NCBI GenBank assembly: GCA_030220185.1
Contig: JASPKZ010002333.1
Location: 1,054,001 to 1,118,000 of the forward strand
Direction: 5' to 3'
DNA: 64,000 nucleotides
DNA from: Diploptera punctata
Lineage: Eukaryota; Arthropoda; Insecta; Blattodea; Blaberidae
Below, piece by piece: positions 41,160 to 52,724 of the stretch; the first letter of the stretch is position 1, and each line of letters opens with the position of its first letter. A program made the position numbers and the translations under genes. Under the pieces are notes generated by a model, which did not search any database, was not told the origin of the DNA, and was given only the letters and a program-made list of their open reading frames with translations.

Positions 41160-42030
41160 TTTCTCATGATAAAGAAATGGAAGAACAATCTGGTTTTAGA
41201 AGTGGTAGGTCATGCACATATAATATATTTTGCATAACACAAATGATAAAAAAAGAGCTACTAACAGAGATATAGATTTGCTTTTTGTCGATTTAACCAA
41301 GGCATATGATAGTAAAGTAAAGTGATCCCACAACAGGCCCGGAGGCCCTTGGGGTAGTAGGAGGTTAAGGTTCCTACTTTTTTTAGACAATCGGCACTTG
41401 ATATCAGCCGGGTTGTCAGCCCTGCGTGACGGCCGCCTTTACCCCAGAACAAGAGTCTGGTACTCATTTCCGTTAGAGGCTGAGTCGACCCCAGGGCCAT
41501 AATGCTGCCAGAGGGTTTGGGTCAGTTTAAAAATCCTGACCCCAATGGGACTTGAACCCTCGACCATCTGGCTTGTAGCTCAGTGCCTTAACCACTACGC
41601 TACGGCATGCCCCCAGGGCATATGATAGTATTCCTCAAAAAATGTTATGGGAAACTTTAGACAATTCTAACATTACCAAAAAATTAATAGAAGCTATAAA
41701 AGCATTATACAAAGGATCTATTTCAAAAATAAAAATTCCATGTCAAAATGCCAGGGCAAAGATTGCCTAAAATTGTTATGGAATGGATCCCAATAGAAAG
41801 GAGGAAGAGGGGAAGACTGAAGAAACTTGGATAGAAGGGGTACAAGCAGCTATGAATATCAGAGGATTGGAGGAAGATCAATGGATGGACAGAGAGGAAT
41901 GGCATTTGGTTTCTGGAAGATGGCGGCAGCTGCCATGATACCTGATGATGATGATGATACCCAAAACCCTGACCTCATTAACCAAAGCCTTAAAAACATT
42001 TTTCATGAACTCTAATTTTATATGCAACAA
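41160..42030 (+). pseudogene. LINE reverse transcriptase fragment split by a SINE
   Basis: 'KEMEEQSGFRSGRSCTYNIF', then 'DIDLLFVDLTKAYDS' (catalytic Asp region), interrupted by a SINE, then 'PQKMLWETLDNSNITKKLIE'. An internal deletion follows near 41745. The frame resumes at the C-terminus: 'RLPKIVMEWIPIERRKRGRL', 'EGVQAAMNIRGLEEDQW'. The (GAT)n at 41943-41957 is the 3' tail. Most of the RT palm is lost. Confidence 0.7.
41315..41616 (-). mobile_element. tRNA-derived SINE with 14-bp TSD
   Basis: GGCATATGATAGTA lies at 41301-41314 and 41617-41630. The minus strand starts with a tRNA-like head (GGCATGCCGTAGCGTAG, then GGTTCAAGTCCCATTGGGG), followed by a ~220-bp body and a tail CACTTTACTTT. Removing it and one TSD copy restores the LINE reading frame across 'TKAYDS'. 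Confidence 0.85.
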
Positions 42031-42296
42031 TGGTAACTGAATCTTTTCTTTCTCACTAAAGTATGATTTTTAACACTCTTTTCTTCAGGAATTAAGATTT
42101 TTCGCATGGGCCAATTTTCATTGTTGTAATGTATATCCTTTGCTTGGCTGTGCCACTCACAAAGAAAGTAACAAATTCTTGTAAAAATATGAAGTGAGGT
42201 ATAATTTTAAAATACTTAATTAAATCTTTTTAAACTCAGACTACATGCCCAAAAGTATACCAATCATTTTCAGGTTTTCTCTACATATCTGAAAAA

Positions 42297-42480
42297 CATA
42301 ACTGACTCACTGGCACTATCAAACCTGTAGATTGATGGCCACATGTACATAAGCTCTCCATACATCCCTATCCTGAACCAATATTTTCTAGTCATCCCCT
42401 CCATAATTTCTATCTACAAGGCCTAATAGCCCAATTTTGAGCCTTAGCTCTTTTTTGTTAGGAGTTACTAAACCAAATTG
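42297..42480 (-). pseudogene. LINE C-terminal fragment
   Basis: Minus strand: (GTCA/GTTA) tail, then the complement of the 'GMYGELMYMWPSIYR' frame seen in the other copies of the 'GKPEGK' LINE family. Strongly diverged, short. Confidence 0.5.
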
Positions 42481-42779
42481 TATTTGAAGAGGTAAATATA
42501 TACGCAAAGGTTGTCAACAGGTTGATCTGTCTGATTCATCCGAGGCTTGAAAGCAAATGTAAATTTTTTTCACCCAATGGGTATTATTGTGGGGTTCCAC
42601 TAATGTAGCATTTCCTCTACATTAAGGTGATGTGGTTATACCGCCAGTACTCGGTCCTCTGAGTCTCATTGTAATAGCAGGTTGCACCACGAGCAGGTTG
42701 AGGATGAGATTTGGATAGGAGAGGCGATGAAATGCACATCACTATCCTGCATGGACAATACGAAGAAGAGACGAAAGCC

Positions 42780-43075
42780 GAATAACAACAAATGAGATGC
42801 GATTTGTGTGCCGTACAGGAAGCTATACAAAGTGGGACCATAAAAGAAATGAGGAAATTATGGAAGAATTGGATGTAGAACCCATTCTCTACCGTATACA
42901 AAACTACCAGAACAACTGGAAAGCCCATCTTCAACGAATGCCGTCTCATAGAATTCCAAAAGCCATGCTTTGTTACTGCCCCCAAGGCTGGAACGTCCAA
43001 AAAAGCACTGGATGAAAAACTCCTCTTTGAGACCGTAACAGGCCACATGGCCTAATACTTGCATGGATGATGATC
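42780..43075 (+). pseudogene. LINE C-terminal fragment of a different family
   Basis: 'KRNEEIMEELDVEPILYRIQ', 'NNWKAHLQRM' and 'RIPKAMLCYCPQG' form the end of an RT ORF. A frameshift follows, and the tail reads ACTTGCATGGATGATGATCATGAATGA. Only the last ~90 residues remain. Confidence 0.6.
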
Positions 43076-43079
43076 ATGA

Positions 43080-43185
43080 ATGAAAAATGATATGCTCAGA
43101 CTGGGATTCGAACCCAGAACCTTTCAAATATGATTTGTCCATCATTGAGATGTATGAAATGAAGAATAATAAAAGCATTACTAAA
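43080..43185. repeat. tRNA-like retroposon remnant
   Basis: An inverted T-arm piece (GCTCAGACTGGGATTCGAAC) is joined to a direct tail 'AAATATGATTTGTCCATCAT' and GAATAATAAAAG. This is the same inverted-5'/direct-3' junction as the 87-bp element at 11330, but no TSD is evident. Confidence 0.55.
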
Positions 43186-43319
43186 CCAAGATAATTTAGT
43201 TATGCTTATTTCTCTAAAGATGTCATGAATGGTATGCGGTCAACATACCGACCCAATGAGACATCTTGTAGGCAACTAAGGCATTACTAGAATGGAGGTG
43301 GTCGGTAAATTTTTCATAG

Positions 43320-43515
43320 AGGCCTCTTTATTCAGGCAGTAAGGCTCTTTTATGAGCCTGAAAATTTTTAGACTTGAGACTCATGGCTTTGAATCTTACC
43401 AGAGGGCTTGCTTCTTGGATTTTTTCATCCTAAAAGTCCGTTGACCCCAGCTAGGTTTGAATCTGTGATCCTCAGAACCAGAGGCAAAGAAGATAACCAC
43501 TAGTCCACCACAGCC
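43320..43515 (-). repeat. SINE-like repeat
   Basis: A tRNA-like head at the right end (minus: GTGGTGGACTAGTGGTTATC … GATCACAGATTCAAACC) and a body with 'CTTCTTGGATTTTTTCATCC'. A related copy lies at 51970-52210. Confidence 0.5.
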
Positions 43516-43958
43516 AATCCCCTGCATAATTTACCTTTCTGAAATCATAGTTAATCTGAAGGTTTAAGCTGTGAGGATCTCTGATATTACCCTTCATATG
43601 TTTGATAAATTTATTTGTCCAATTGTGTGTAAACCTAATTTTTATCATGATTGCTACTTGCATTATATGTTTAACACTATTTCTTCTTTGCACATCATTG
43701 GGTAAACCCATATAGCTGTAAATCTTGCTAGAGATATACTTTACATATCGGAGAATACTTTAATATGCACAGATCTTTAAGATATAGAACAGACCTTCTG
43801 AAGTGAAGCTTTCCTCCTCCTCATTTACGTAGATCATCAGTACTAATAAAATTCATTGTTAAAACTGTTGAGGTGGAAAGTCATAAAATAAGTTAAAATA
43901 TACCTTCTTAGGTAAGATCCGTTCTCCTCAACTTATAAAATATGTATTCTTTATGCTG

Positions 43959-43990
43959 TAGGCCTTTCAGAACATCCGTTCCATCTTCAG
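43959..43990 (-). ncRNA. Hammerhead-ribozyme-like core, left arm
   Basis: CTGAAGA, T, stem GGAAC/GTTCT with loop GGAT, GAAA, stem III AGGCCT (palindromic), then A at the cleavage position. All conserved core bases are present. Confidence 0.45.
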
Positions 43991-44064
43991 CAGGTCCTTC
44001 TTCGCTACAATATCTAATATGATGGTTGATGTTGCTGGTCCTAATGTGGTGTTGTCATAACCTG

Positions 44065-44096
44065 CTGAAGATGGAACGGATGTTCTGAAAGGCCTA
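44065..44096 (+). ncRNA. Hammerhead-ribozyme-like core, right arm
   Basis: Mirror copy of the core at 43959-43990, identical over 32 nt. Confidence 0.45.
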
Positions 44097-44599
44097 CAGG
44101 CATAAAGAATACATATTTTATAATTTGAGGGTGACGGATCTTGCCTAAGAAGGTATATTTTAACTTATTTTATTTTATTACATAGATCATATTGAACCAT
44201 TTACCCTTCATAGGTGGAGCTTTAGACCTCAGCGGTCATGTCTTGTAAAATGGTTAAGTTAGTCACAGTCTGTCTTGAAGAATTTAAATTGTTGTTAAGG
44301 AAATGATGCACTGTGCACCCATATACCTGGAAATTTTGCTATCAGATAATTATTTAATGTGCTCACTTCTTTGTGATATAGGACACCCTCTGAAGTGAGA
44401 TTTGCTCCTTCTCATTGATCCTGATCATATTGAACTATTTACCCTCCAGAGGTCGACCTTTAGACCTGAAGGATTGCAATATCTCGACTGTTAAATGTTT
44501 AAGTTAGTCACAGTTTGTGTTGAAGATTTAAATTCACACATTTATTTGGGTTGTTATGGAAATGATGCACTATGTATGTCAGAACAAACCACAAGTTAA

Positions 44600-46080
44600 G
44601 AACTATATCACACAGACTATAAACTATATAGAATGCTATGACATCTGATGAAACTATACACTTCTATATCCTACATCATTATATTTTTCCCCTTACATTT
44701 CAGTACATTTGGGTACATTAGATTAGCATTTGTCGTTAGGTGTATTTATTTCACATTGTAAAATTTATGTTATGTTTTTGGATGCAGCAGGTCATAGGAG
44801 AGAGTGACACCGAGCGAGGCAACATAGCTAGTATGATGTATGTTGACAATTCTGTTTTCCCATGGTTTATAGCTATCTTTGGAGGATACACATTGTTTAT
44901 ATTATGATTTTATGTTTATTTTTATGTCAAATTCTAATTAATTTTTTTCTTTTTCTTACCAAAAACTATATAATATATATATATATACCTCAGGTCGCTG
45001 ATCACATTCTAAAACAGTAGTTTGTCCATTTTGTGTTTTTTTTAAATTATGGTAGTGCATTATTTCCCTAATAATCCCTTATATATACGTTTAATATTTT
45101 TAGATGGCATTAAAATATTTAATTTCATTGCAGTATGATTTATTTATCAAATATTGTTACAAAATTAAGAATCATATTCTGAAGTATTAACATTAAAATT
45201 CAAGTTTATTACACTGTAACATATAATTAAAGATAATAATGGAATATATACATATAGTATAATATTGGTAGTTATTCAGTGTGAATACATGGACTTTTGA
45301 ACTTCTCCCAAGTTCAGGTTTCATAGGATGGATGTAATATCCATTATTCATTTTTTGTTTAATGTTAAAGAAATATTGGGATGTAATAACATTCTCAAGA
45401 AAATGTAAATATTAAAAACTCATTAAAATTAGTAATTAATTTGTGCAAGTTTATGAAAACATGAATGCTAAGCATAATAGCTGACCTGAATTATAAGTAA
45501 AGTGTACTTTTGGCAGAGGACATAATGATGCAGTATTTTTTTATAACCTAACAATATCAATGCAATTCTATTTATTTTCCCTTTCTTCAATTCTAATTTT
45601 TTGTGGAATTCAATTAACCAATTTGTGAAAGGTAAAAATTAAGTTATCAATTATAATTTTTAATGTATATTAATGAATGTAAAATCTTGCCATAAAGCTA
45701 ATTATGTTTGTGGTTTTAATGTTATTGTTTTCTGTTATGTAGCTAATTATGATGCTAAAGAGGAACCTGCTGGGTTAAGCTTTCTACATTTGAGAGATCT
45801 CTTACATGCAACATATATATGACCACCAATACCTTGTAATTTCTTTGTAAGGAAGTAACATTCTTGTATTTTCCTCACTTAAAGAATTCCACAATATTGT
45901 CTGGGAACAAATCTTTACTTCAGAGGTCAAGAGTTGTAACTTCATTTTCAGTGATTTTGAGATTCTGATATAGTAGTAATCACAAGAAAGAGATCTATTT
46001 GAAAGTATAAAGTAGTAATTCTCATCTATGTTAGTGCCAATTCCAGATGAGTTGAAGTTATCATATATTAGTGCAATATA
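44600..46080. other. No recognised feature
   Basis: AT-rich intergenic DNA with short (AT)n near 44972. No coding, tRNA-like or fold-back structure is seen. Confidence 0.3.
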
Positions 46081-46109
46081 CAAAAATAAAGAGATCCAGC
46101 AAATTATAG

Positions 46110-47385
46110 TGTGTTATGGCAGCAATTAGTAGAACGTTAAGTACAATTATTAAAATTAGATTGGAGGAACTAATACAAAATAAAATATCAGAAGAACAAA
46201 CAGGTTTCACAGCAGGTAAATCGTGCCTTGATAATATATTTGTGATTAGGCAGACTGCAGAAAATATGTTGGCTAAAGGAAAAAAGTTCATATGGCATTT
46301 ATAGACCTGGAAAGGGCATATGACTCTGTACCCACCAACAAGCTTTGGGTGGCAATGGAGAAGTTTGGAATACCTAAATCTCTTATACATTTTATAAAAA
46401 GAATGTATGATTATAAAGCAAGTATTAAGGTTGGAAATAGAGTATCCTCAGAATTTGATATAACAAAAGGATTAAGACAAGGATGCGGGATGTCACCAAC
46501 ATTGTTCAAGATATATTTAGAAGATGTATTAATGAAATGGAATATGTCATGTAGGGGAATGGGAATCAACATTAACGGCCATTTACTGCACAATTTATTA
46601 TTCGCTGATGACCAGATTATAATAGGGCAAGATAAAGAAGATATAGAATATATGATTAGAACGTTGGTAGATGCATTTGAAGTAGATGGACTTAAGATAA
46701 ATTATATTAAAACAGAATATATGGTAATCAGAGGAAATTCAGAAGACCTACAAATAAATAATATGATAATTAAACGTGTTGAAGAATTTAAATATCTTGG
46801 ATCTGTACTAGATAAATCTGATACTTGTGAAAAATATATTATTAACAGAGTAAATTGTGCAAGGAAAGTGATTAGATCCCTGAATGGTCTTTTATGGAAT
46901 AGAAATTTGACCAGAAAAACAAAAAAAGAGATTATACAGACAATAATAGAAAGTATACTTACATATGGATCAGAAAGCTGGACAATAAATGAAAGGATGT
47001 AGAAAAGAATCTTGGCGACAGAAATGGATGGATTATGGAGAAGTATGAGAATATCCAGGCTACAACATATTCGAAATACATATATCAGACAAGAAATGGA
47101 TGCACAAGAAACTGTTATTGATAGGATAACAAAGAGAGCTCTACAGTGGTATGGACATGTACAACGGATGTCGGAAGACCAGTGGCCTAAACAGGTGTTG
47201 GATTGGATGGTACCAGGCAGAAGGAAGAGGGGGAGAAGTAGAAGAGCATGGTATGAGGGAATATATGATGCCATGATGAATATGGAAGATGGACAATGGG
47301 AAGATAGGAATCTCTGGAAAGCAGGAATCAAAGGCAAACTGCTGTAAAGTGGAAAGCCTGTATTAAGTAAGTAAGTATAAAAGCT
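46110..47385 (+). mobile_element. 5'-truncated RTE-like LINE
   Basis: Starts within the RT domain and ends in (TAAG)n at 47368-47382. The coding part is open apart from one frameshift near 46285 and one in-frame TAG at 47000, so it is one of the youngest LINE copies here. The clade call (RTE-like) rests on RT and C-terminal motifs only. Confidence 0.75.
46116..47347 (+). pseudogene. RTE-like reverse transcriptase, C-terminal half
   Basis: 'ISEEQTGFTAGKSCLDNIF', then in the next frame 'FIDLERAYDSVPTNKLW' (catalytic Asp), 'ITKGLRQGCGMSPTLF', 'HNLLFADDQII' (catalytic Asp-Asp), 'DGLKINYIKTEYMVI', 'EFKYLGSVLD' and 'TYGSESWTINERM'. After the TAG come 'RALQWYGHVQRM' and 'GRRKRGRSRRAWYEGIYDA'. The endonuclease and first RT motifs are missing through 5' truncation. 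Palm residues are intact. Confidence 0.8.
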
Positions 47386-47515
47386 GCTGAAATTCCGATA
47401 TTACTTAGTGGTATAGAGTATTGAAAACTTCCTGTAAATTATGGAAATTGTTTACGACTCTAGGTCTCTGAGGTACAGAAATCTTCAAACCCTGGATCAG
47501 AGATGAATGTTATAA

Positions 47516-47799
47516 AGATTAAATTAAAATGCTTCATACCTCATCTCATATCCAGTCTTCTAATTATACTGCAGTTTCAAAGCCGTAGCAGCTTCAACTT
47601 CAATAATTTTTTGTCGACAGATGTTATGTCGATCAGAAGAACTAAGATCAATTGACATAACATTAGTCGACGAGGGATGAAGCTGCCAAGAGTTTGAAAC
47701 TGCAGTATACTTAGAAGACTGGATATGAGGTGAGGTATGAAGCATTTTAATTTAATCTTAAATTAAACCTCATAGTAATATTTTTCCTATAAAAGTTCA
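47516..47799. mobile_element. PLE-type fold-back with 13-bp TSD
   Basis: ATGAATGTTATAA lies at 47503-47515 and 47800-47812. Arms 47526-47640 and 47640-47755 are inverted copies (…ACTGCAGT…, GTCGACAGATGTTATGTCGA). The right end carries AAACCTCATAGTAATATTT, the PLE tail. No coding sequence remains. Confidence 0.75.
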
Positions 47800-47819
47800 A
47801 TGAATGTTATAACCTAGAC

Positions 47820-48910
47820 TACTAAGTTCATCGGCAAATTTTATAATTCTATTGCAAACTTCATGTTATTTGAGCATGAAATACCCATGTCTTAAATATC
47901 TTGGGAAGAAATTTGTGGGTGGAGTTTCTCTTCAGTTGGGAAGAATCTTGGCTTGCCAAATAAGTGGAAGAGCTTAGCAAAATAAATATACAGAGAAGTG
48001 TTTTTTCATAAATAAAAAAATACTTGTCAGTGCTAAATAAAACAAACATATATTTGGCTCTTGTAAGCACAGATTTCTGTATGCATATGTTAGAATGGGC
48101 CACAGGTCACAAACTACTAAAATTCTCATTGATTACCTTCGAGTACGTCTTGTGCTGCCATTCTAATGTGAGTTGAGTAATTTAACTAGATGAAATATTT
48201 TAAAGTTAGAATATGTTACATTGTTAGGTTTTTAAATTTGTATGTTTGCAACCTTGCTTTACCCATAATTCATAGCTATCTTTGCATATTCCTTACTGTT
48301 AATATAAAATATTCTAGGTTATTTCTACCTTAATTTCTGATTTATTTTCTTCAATATTTCTCGTACTTTCTTTTGGACCAAAAATCAGATTTATTCCTCA
48401 AGTCGCATGTGCAGCATTAATTTGTTCATTATTTTAAAATACATTAATCAGTTACCTGTACTATAATCCCCAAATATTTAAACAGTGATAGGAATCTATA
48501 AAATCCATAAACATAGTGTTGCTTTCTATGGTGATTGTACACTGAATAAATACCATATTATTAATTAGAGAAGCTTATATTTTTTATATTGAGAGAAAAA
48601 ATAGAAATTTAACAATTTATATGCATACTGGTAGGCCTCATTCATAATAATACGTTGTCATTTGGTTTAATTTGACACAAAATTCTGGCAGGAATTCCTG
48701 TTAATGTTCTATTTAATGATGCTCTTTAACAGCTCAGGTCATTAACATCACAATTATAAATCTGGGCATGATTGGCAAATTTAATGTTTCTTAGAGGCCT
48801 TTTATTACAGGCTTGAGTCTTTTTACATATCATAAATCTATGACACAGCACATACAGATTTACTTCCCTTGTGAAGGAATCCATATTTAGGATTTTTATA
48901 CCTTGAAAAA
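47820..48910. other. No recognised feature
   Basis: AT-rich intergenic DNA. Confidence 0.25.
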
Positions 48911-48916
48911 TTCTTG

Positions 48917-49255
48917 TCCCGCGCCGTAGCCGAGCAGTTAAGGTAGGAAGCCTTGGCGCAGAGCTACGGGACTTGCGCTGGTTCGAGTCTCCATGGGGAA
49001 AGAAATTTTCTCTTGGTATTTCGGCCAGTATGGGACTGGTGCCCACCCAGGATCGTGAGGCAATTGGGTAGCTACAATAAGTAGCGGCTCCAGGTTGAGG
49101 AACCAGCTATAACGGCTGGGGGACTCGACATGCTACCCACATGTCACCCCTACACTGGCTGTTGATCATCTACCTCTGTGATTGACACATGTGGATGTGA
49201 AGGGCCAGCAGCCGGCTGGTAAAAGGGCAACCGCTGAAAAGTGGAAAGACCCTCA
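48917..49255 (+). mobile_element. tRNA-derived SINE
   Basis: The head GCGCCGTAGCCGAGCAGTTA (A-box of the Leu/Ser type) and GCTGGTTCGAGTCTCCATGG (B-box) are followed by a GC-richer body with 'CCACCCAGGATCGTGAGG', 'GGCTGGGGGACTCGACATG' and 'GGCTGGTAAAAGGGCAACC'. The body composition stands out from the AT-rich surroundings. TSD not found. Confidence 0.65.
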
Positions 49256-49615
49256 ATTGGATCGGAAAAATTCATCAACTCTGTCTTAGTTTAACCAGCA
49301 TACCTTGGAATCAGAGGTGAGCTGGTAACTACTAGTGCACTATGAACTGACATAGGGTTATATATTCTTCAAGAGAGTCACATATAGAGAATATCAGCAA
49401 AATAGAAATTTAGAATATTATAAACATACATAAGGATAAAGTCATTAATTAATATTTTCTCCAAAAATTTGTTATTCTTTCCAATTGACTGGAATTAAGC
49501 TAAATTTTGTGCAGAAAAAGACATTAACTTCATTTTCTCATTTTTAATGTAGAATCAGAAATGGCTGCTACCATAAGTGAAACTCAATGGAATATTTTAG
49601 CAAAGAAAAAATCAT

Positions 49616-49995
49616 ATTTGAAGAGAAAAATGTTTGCCTAGACCGAGACTCGAACCCGGGACCCTTGACTTTCCAGGCCAAGTGCTCTACCAACTGAGCT
49701 ACCGAGGCGAGTTGCGATCTAGACGCAAGTTTTTCTCATATATACATTGTAATTCCCTCGTGCCAAATGCTTGAAACCGTAGCTTCTATCTTTGCAAATG
49801 GCGGCTTCTTAGTTAAGAAGACATTTATTGGGAATTTAACACTACTTTATAAAGCCAGTAGGGCTTCTATTGACGATTTTATTATTAATTTAACACTTCT
49901 CATTGAAGGATAAATTATATTTGAAGAGAAAAATTTTTCTCTTCAAATATAATTTATTCATCAACGAGAAGTGTTAAATTAATAATAAAATCGTC
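49616..49995. mobile_element. tRNA-like retroposon fold-back with 14-bp TSD
   Basis: AAAGAAAAAATCAT lies at 49602-49615 and 49996-50009. It holds one minus-strand unit (tRNA-like 49636-49708 plus linker and tail), then a ~70-bp plus-strand copy of the 3' end meeting it at about 49931 (AGAGAAAAATTTTTCTCT). The right end is the tail AATAATAAAATCGTC. Confidence 0.85.
49636..49708 (-). tRNA. tRNA-like domain of a retroposon
   Basis: The same family as the 23.4-kb array with a few substitutions: anticodon arm CTTGGCCTGGAAAGTCAAG (loop CTGGAAA), T-arm CCCGGGTTCGAGTCTCGG. The anticodon stem has acquired a G-T pair. Confidence 0.45.
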
Positions 49996-50019
49996 AAAGA
50001 AAAAATCATTGAGTTTTCT

Positions 50020-51035
50020 CAAAATTATCAAAATATTAGTGACTTTTCCGTAAGACCGACAATATTTCAACGCATATATTATGGTTTTCAACATAGTTTG
50101 TGTTGTGATAAATGAGTTATTATGGCAATTTTTGTCATCAATACTGTATGTGTGTGTAATCTTTTTAAAAAAATCAATTTTTTCCTTAAGTTTGAGATTG
50201 ATATTGTCTCATTACTTTCATTTTATTAATGTTCAGTCAGTACTGGTATATAAATCTTTCTCAACTACTTCTCTTTTCAAGAAGTGTGTCAACTTAGCCA
50301 AACATGATTGAGTCATTATCTCCATAAATTAATGAAACATTTTTGACATAATGAGAATATTATGAAAATTAATGATGAATTAAGAACATGTAAAATGTAT
50401 TTTTTATAGTTCAGGAAGTTAGGCATTTTTAGGATTTGCTGTATGGTACTTTGCTTACTCATCTGTATTTTGCTATTATTCTGTACGTAATATAAAACTT
50501 CAGTTATAAAAATTGTAATTAATGTACATAAACACTTTTTGCTGTAGTTTCCTTATCAAATAAATACAATTATCTTAGGTCTCTGTTATCCATTTGCTGT
50601 AAATTATATTTAGATAAATGAGAATGTATAAATTGACCAAAATGTGATTTTTAGAAAATATTTTTAGTAGTGAACATTTCTCTGCGATAGATGATTAATT
50701 GCAAGGGATAAAACTGGAATTTCTTATTTCATGTCCATAGAATTATCTTATTTTCTTATTTAATTTTGTTGACTATTATTAATTTAGTTTATTTCAAATA
50801 ATATCTTAGAATTCATGTACATATATCTCAAGGATTGTGAATGATACACAAACATTTGGAGATAAGGGACTTATGACCAATTGATTCAAAATTCCATGCA
50901 GTGACATAAATTTTATTAAACGTTAGCACCCATGGTTTAAGGTTGAGTGGGCATTGTGATTTGATCACATGAAGCAAACTATTATCAAAGTTGTCCACAC
51001 TTTTGCCAAACGACCAGTTTTCTAAAACAAATCAA
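50020..51035. other. No recognised feature
   Basis: AT-rich intergenic DNA; a 76-codon frame at 50081-50311 has no motif. Confidence 0.25.
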
Positions 51036-51039
51036 AATT

Positions 51040-51165
51040 ACAGTGGGAAATAACACTGTGAGTTAATTTTCAATTCAAATTGAGTTGGATAAAATGTTTT
51101 TATATCTCAGCTCATGATAAAATGTTTTATGTGGTGAGGTAAAAACATTTTATCCAACTCAATTG
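51040..51165. mobile_element. Short PLE-type fold-back
   Basis: The left end GGGAAATAACACTGTGAG matches the inverted PLE tail. Arms 51074-51100 and 51140-51165 (GAGTTGGATAAAATGTTTTT and its inverse) form a hairpin. TSD not identified. Confidence 0.5.
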
Positions 51166-51389
51166 TAGAATGCAATCCATAATATTCAAAATACTGTTTA
51201 TTGTATGCTAGTTAGCTTATTCCCGACCATCAGAACAGGAATGAACCATTGAAAAAAAATATATATACATATATTGGTACACGGGTTTCCTTTAATATTA
51301 GCTATCGGCACAAAATAAAAGTATCCCAGGCTGTGAAAGTCCATGGGATGTAGGTAAAAAGTTTCACAATTTTACTAATGATTCTTACT

Positions 51390-51930
51390 TACTCACTGGC
51401 ACTATTGAACCCATAGGTTCATGGCCGCACGGACATAAGCTCTCCATACATCCCTATCCTGAGCTAATGCCTTCCAATCATTCCCTGTATAATCTACTTC
51501 CCTCAAATCATAGTTAATGTTATTCTCCCACCTCATTCTTGGTCTACCAACTGGGCGTTTTCCCTCTGGCTTTCCTACAAGAAGCTTCCATGCAAGTCTC
51601 CCATATGTGCAACATGTCCTGTCCATCGCAGTCTACGAGACTTAACTGTTCTTATTATATCTGGCTTTCCTATAAAGACCATGTAGTTCATTGTTATGTA
51701 GTCTTCTCCATTCACCTGTCTGTTCATCTCTCCTTGATCCAAAAATTTTCCTAAGTACTTTATTCTCAAATACTTGTAATTTCCTTTCCTCCCTTAAAGT
51801 AAGAGTCCATGTTTCGCACCCATATAATATAACTGGTAGAATAATAGTTATATATATTTTCAGTTTAACGTTTTTTGAAAGGAGTTGGGACATCAAGAGT
51901 CTCTGCAATGCATAATAGCACGCATTTCCA
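51390..51930 (-). pseudogene. Non-LTR retrotransposon C-terminal fragment
   Basis: Minus-strand pieces in order: 51908-51642 ('VKLKIYITIILPVILYGCET', 'LRKIFGSRRDEQTGEWRRL'), 51769-51575 ('RRLRWTGHVAHMGDLHG') and 51626-51402 ('WKLLVGKPEGKRPVGRPR', 'WKALAQDRDVWRAYVRAAMN'). Two small frameshifts. It is the best-preserved copy of the 'GKPEGK' LINE tail here. Confidence 0.75.
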
Positions 51931-51969
51931 GAATTGAATGATACCTTAATTAAAATTCCTAGTACTTAT

Positions 51970-52215
51970 TTTATTAGGAGGCTGAGTGGATTTGAGGGTC
52001 AGTCTACTGGTATTTTATTAATGATGCATGACAACTTTTGATCAGAGGGTCTTATTTCAGTCTGGAGGTTCTTTTAGTGCCATAACACAAGACCTACAGA
52101 TTTAATTTTCTTCAGAAATATTTTTATGACATTAAAAATCCATTAACTCTGGTGGGTTTGAACTCGTGACCTTTAAAACCAGGCAAGCATGATAACCATT
52201 TGATTGAAGAAAAAT
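51970..52215 (-). repeat. SINE-like repeat, relative of 43320
   Basis: Minus strand: a tRNA-like head near 52210 (CAAATGGTTATCATGCTTGC … GGTCACGAGTTCAAACCC), then an AT-rich body ending near 51975. Diverged. Confidence 0.5.
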
Positions 52216-52718
52216 CTTAATTTCCATACTACCTGGTATTGAATTATGACTGTCCAGCTTATCAGACTCCTTGACTCCTGAGTTGTCACCTTGTTATTAC
52301 TTACAAACTTAATTTAAAAAACACTTCATAACTTTACAATTAGACAGCATAGATGAAACATTCGCTATCTTAAAATGTTTGAATGGTATTCCACATTGTA
52401 TAGAATTTATGTGCATGAATTCTGGTATATATTATTATTTTATGATGCATTATGATTAGAGTTTTCATTATAGTTAACTCTTTTTTTTACAGTTATGAAG
52501 TTATAGTATATTGCATTTATAAAAGTGATCTTCACACATTAAAAATTAACAAAAACTTAACATTTATCACTATTAATTTATAAAAATATCTAATGAGTTA
52601 GGACTCTTGACTTTTTGAATTATATATTCAGATATTCCTTCAAATATTGAAGATAGCAGGTACCAAAGTGTGAAAATGTCTACATTAGATACTGATTCAG
52701 TACCATAAGATTTGCACA
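52216..52718. other. No gene; region downstream of anoctamin
   Basis: AT-rich DNA beyond the likely polyadenylation signal of the anoctamin gene. Confidence 0.3.
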
Positions 52719-52724
52719 TTTATT
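52719..52724 (-). terminator. Possible polyadenylation signal of anoctamin gene
   Basis: AATAAA on the minus strand, 112 nt after the stop codon. AATAAA is common by chance in such AT-rich DNA, so this is only a plausible position. Confidence 0.3.

Larger units (their letters stand above)
43838..44177. mobile_element. PLE-type fold-back with 13-bp TSD
   Basis: TTACGTAGATCAT (43825-43837) and TTACATAGATCAT (44178-44190) flank it. Arms at about 43885-44000 and 44058-44170 are inverted copies. Both carry a hammerhead-like core, and the outer arm parts share GTTCTCCTCAACTT with the 2.4-kb fold-back. Confidence 0.75.
43735..44590. repeat. ~240-bp tandem duplication, first copy split by a PLE
   Basis: The block from 'GATATAGGACACCCTCTGAAG' through 'TTGAACTATTTACCCTCC' to GGAAATGATGCACTATG (44380-44580) matches 43785-43837 plus 44185-44315. 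The PLE fold-back interrupts the first copy. The second copy shows the uninterrupted site. Confidence 0.7.

Noticed and set aside
42617..43048. 143-codon minus-strand frame
   Set aside because: Antisense of a LINE C-terminal fragment; no independent motif.
46702..47337. 211-codon minus-strand open frame
   Set aside because: Antisense shadow of the RTE-like reverse transcriptase frame.
47530..47760. A hammerhead core in the 47.5-kb fold-back
   Set aside because: GAAACTGCAGTA is present, but no acceptable CTGANGA block or stem II could be drawn; left out of the ribozyme list.
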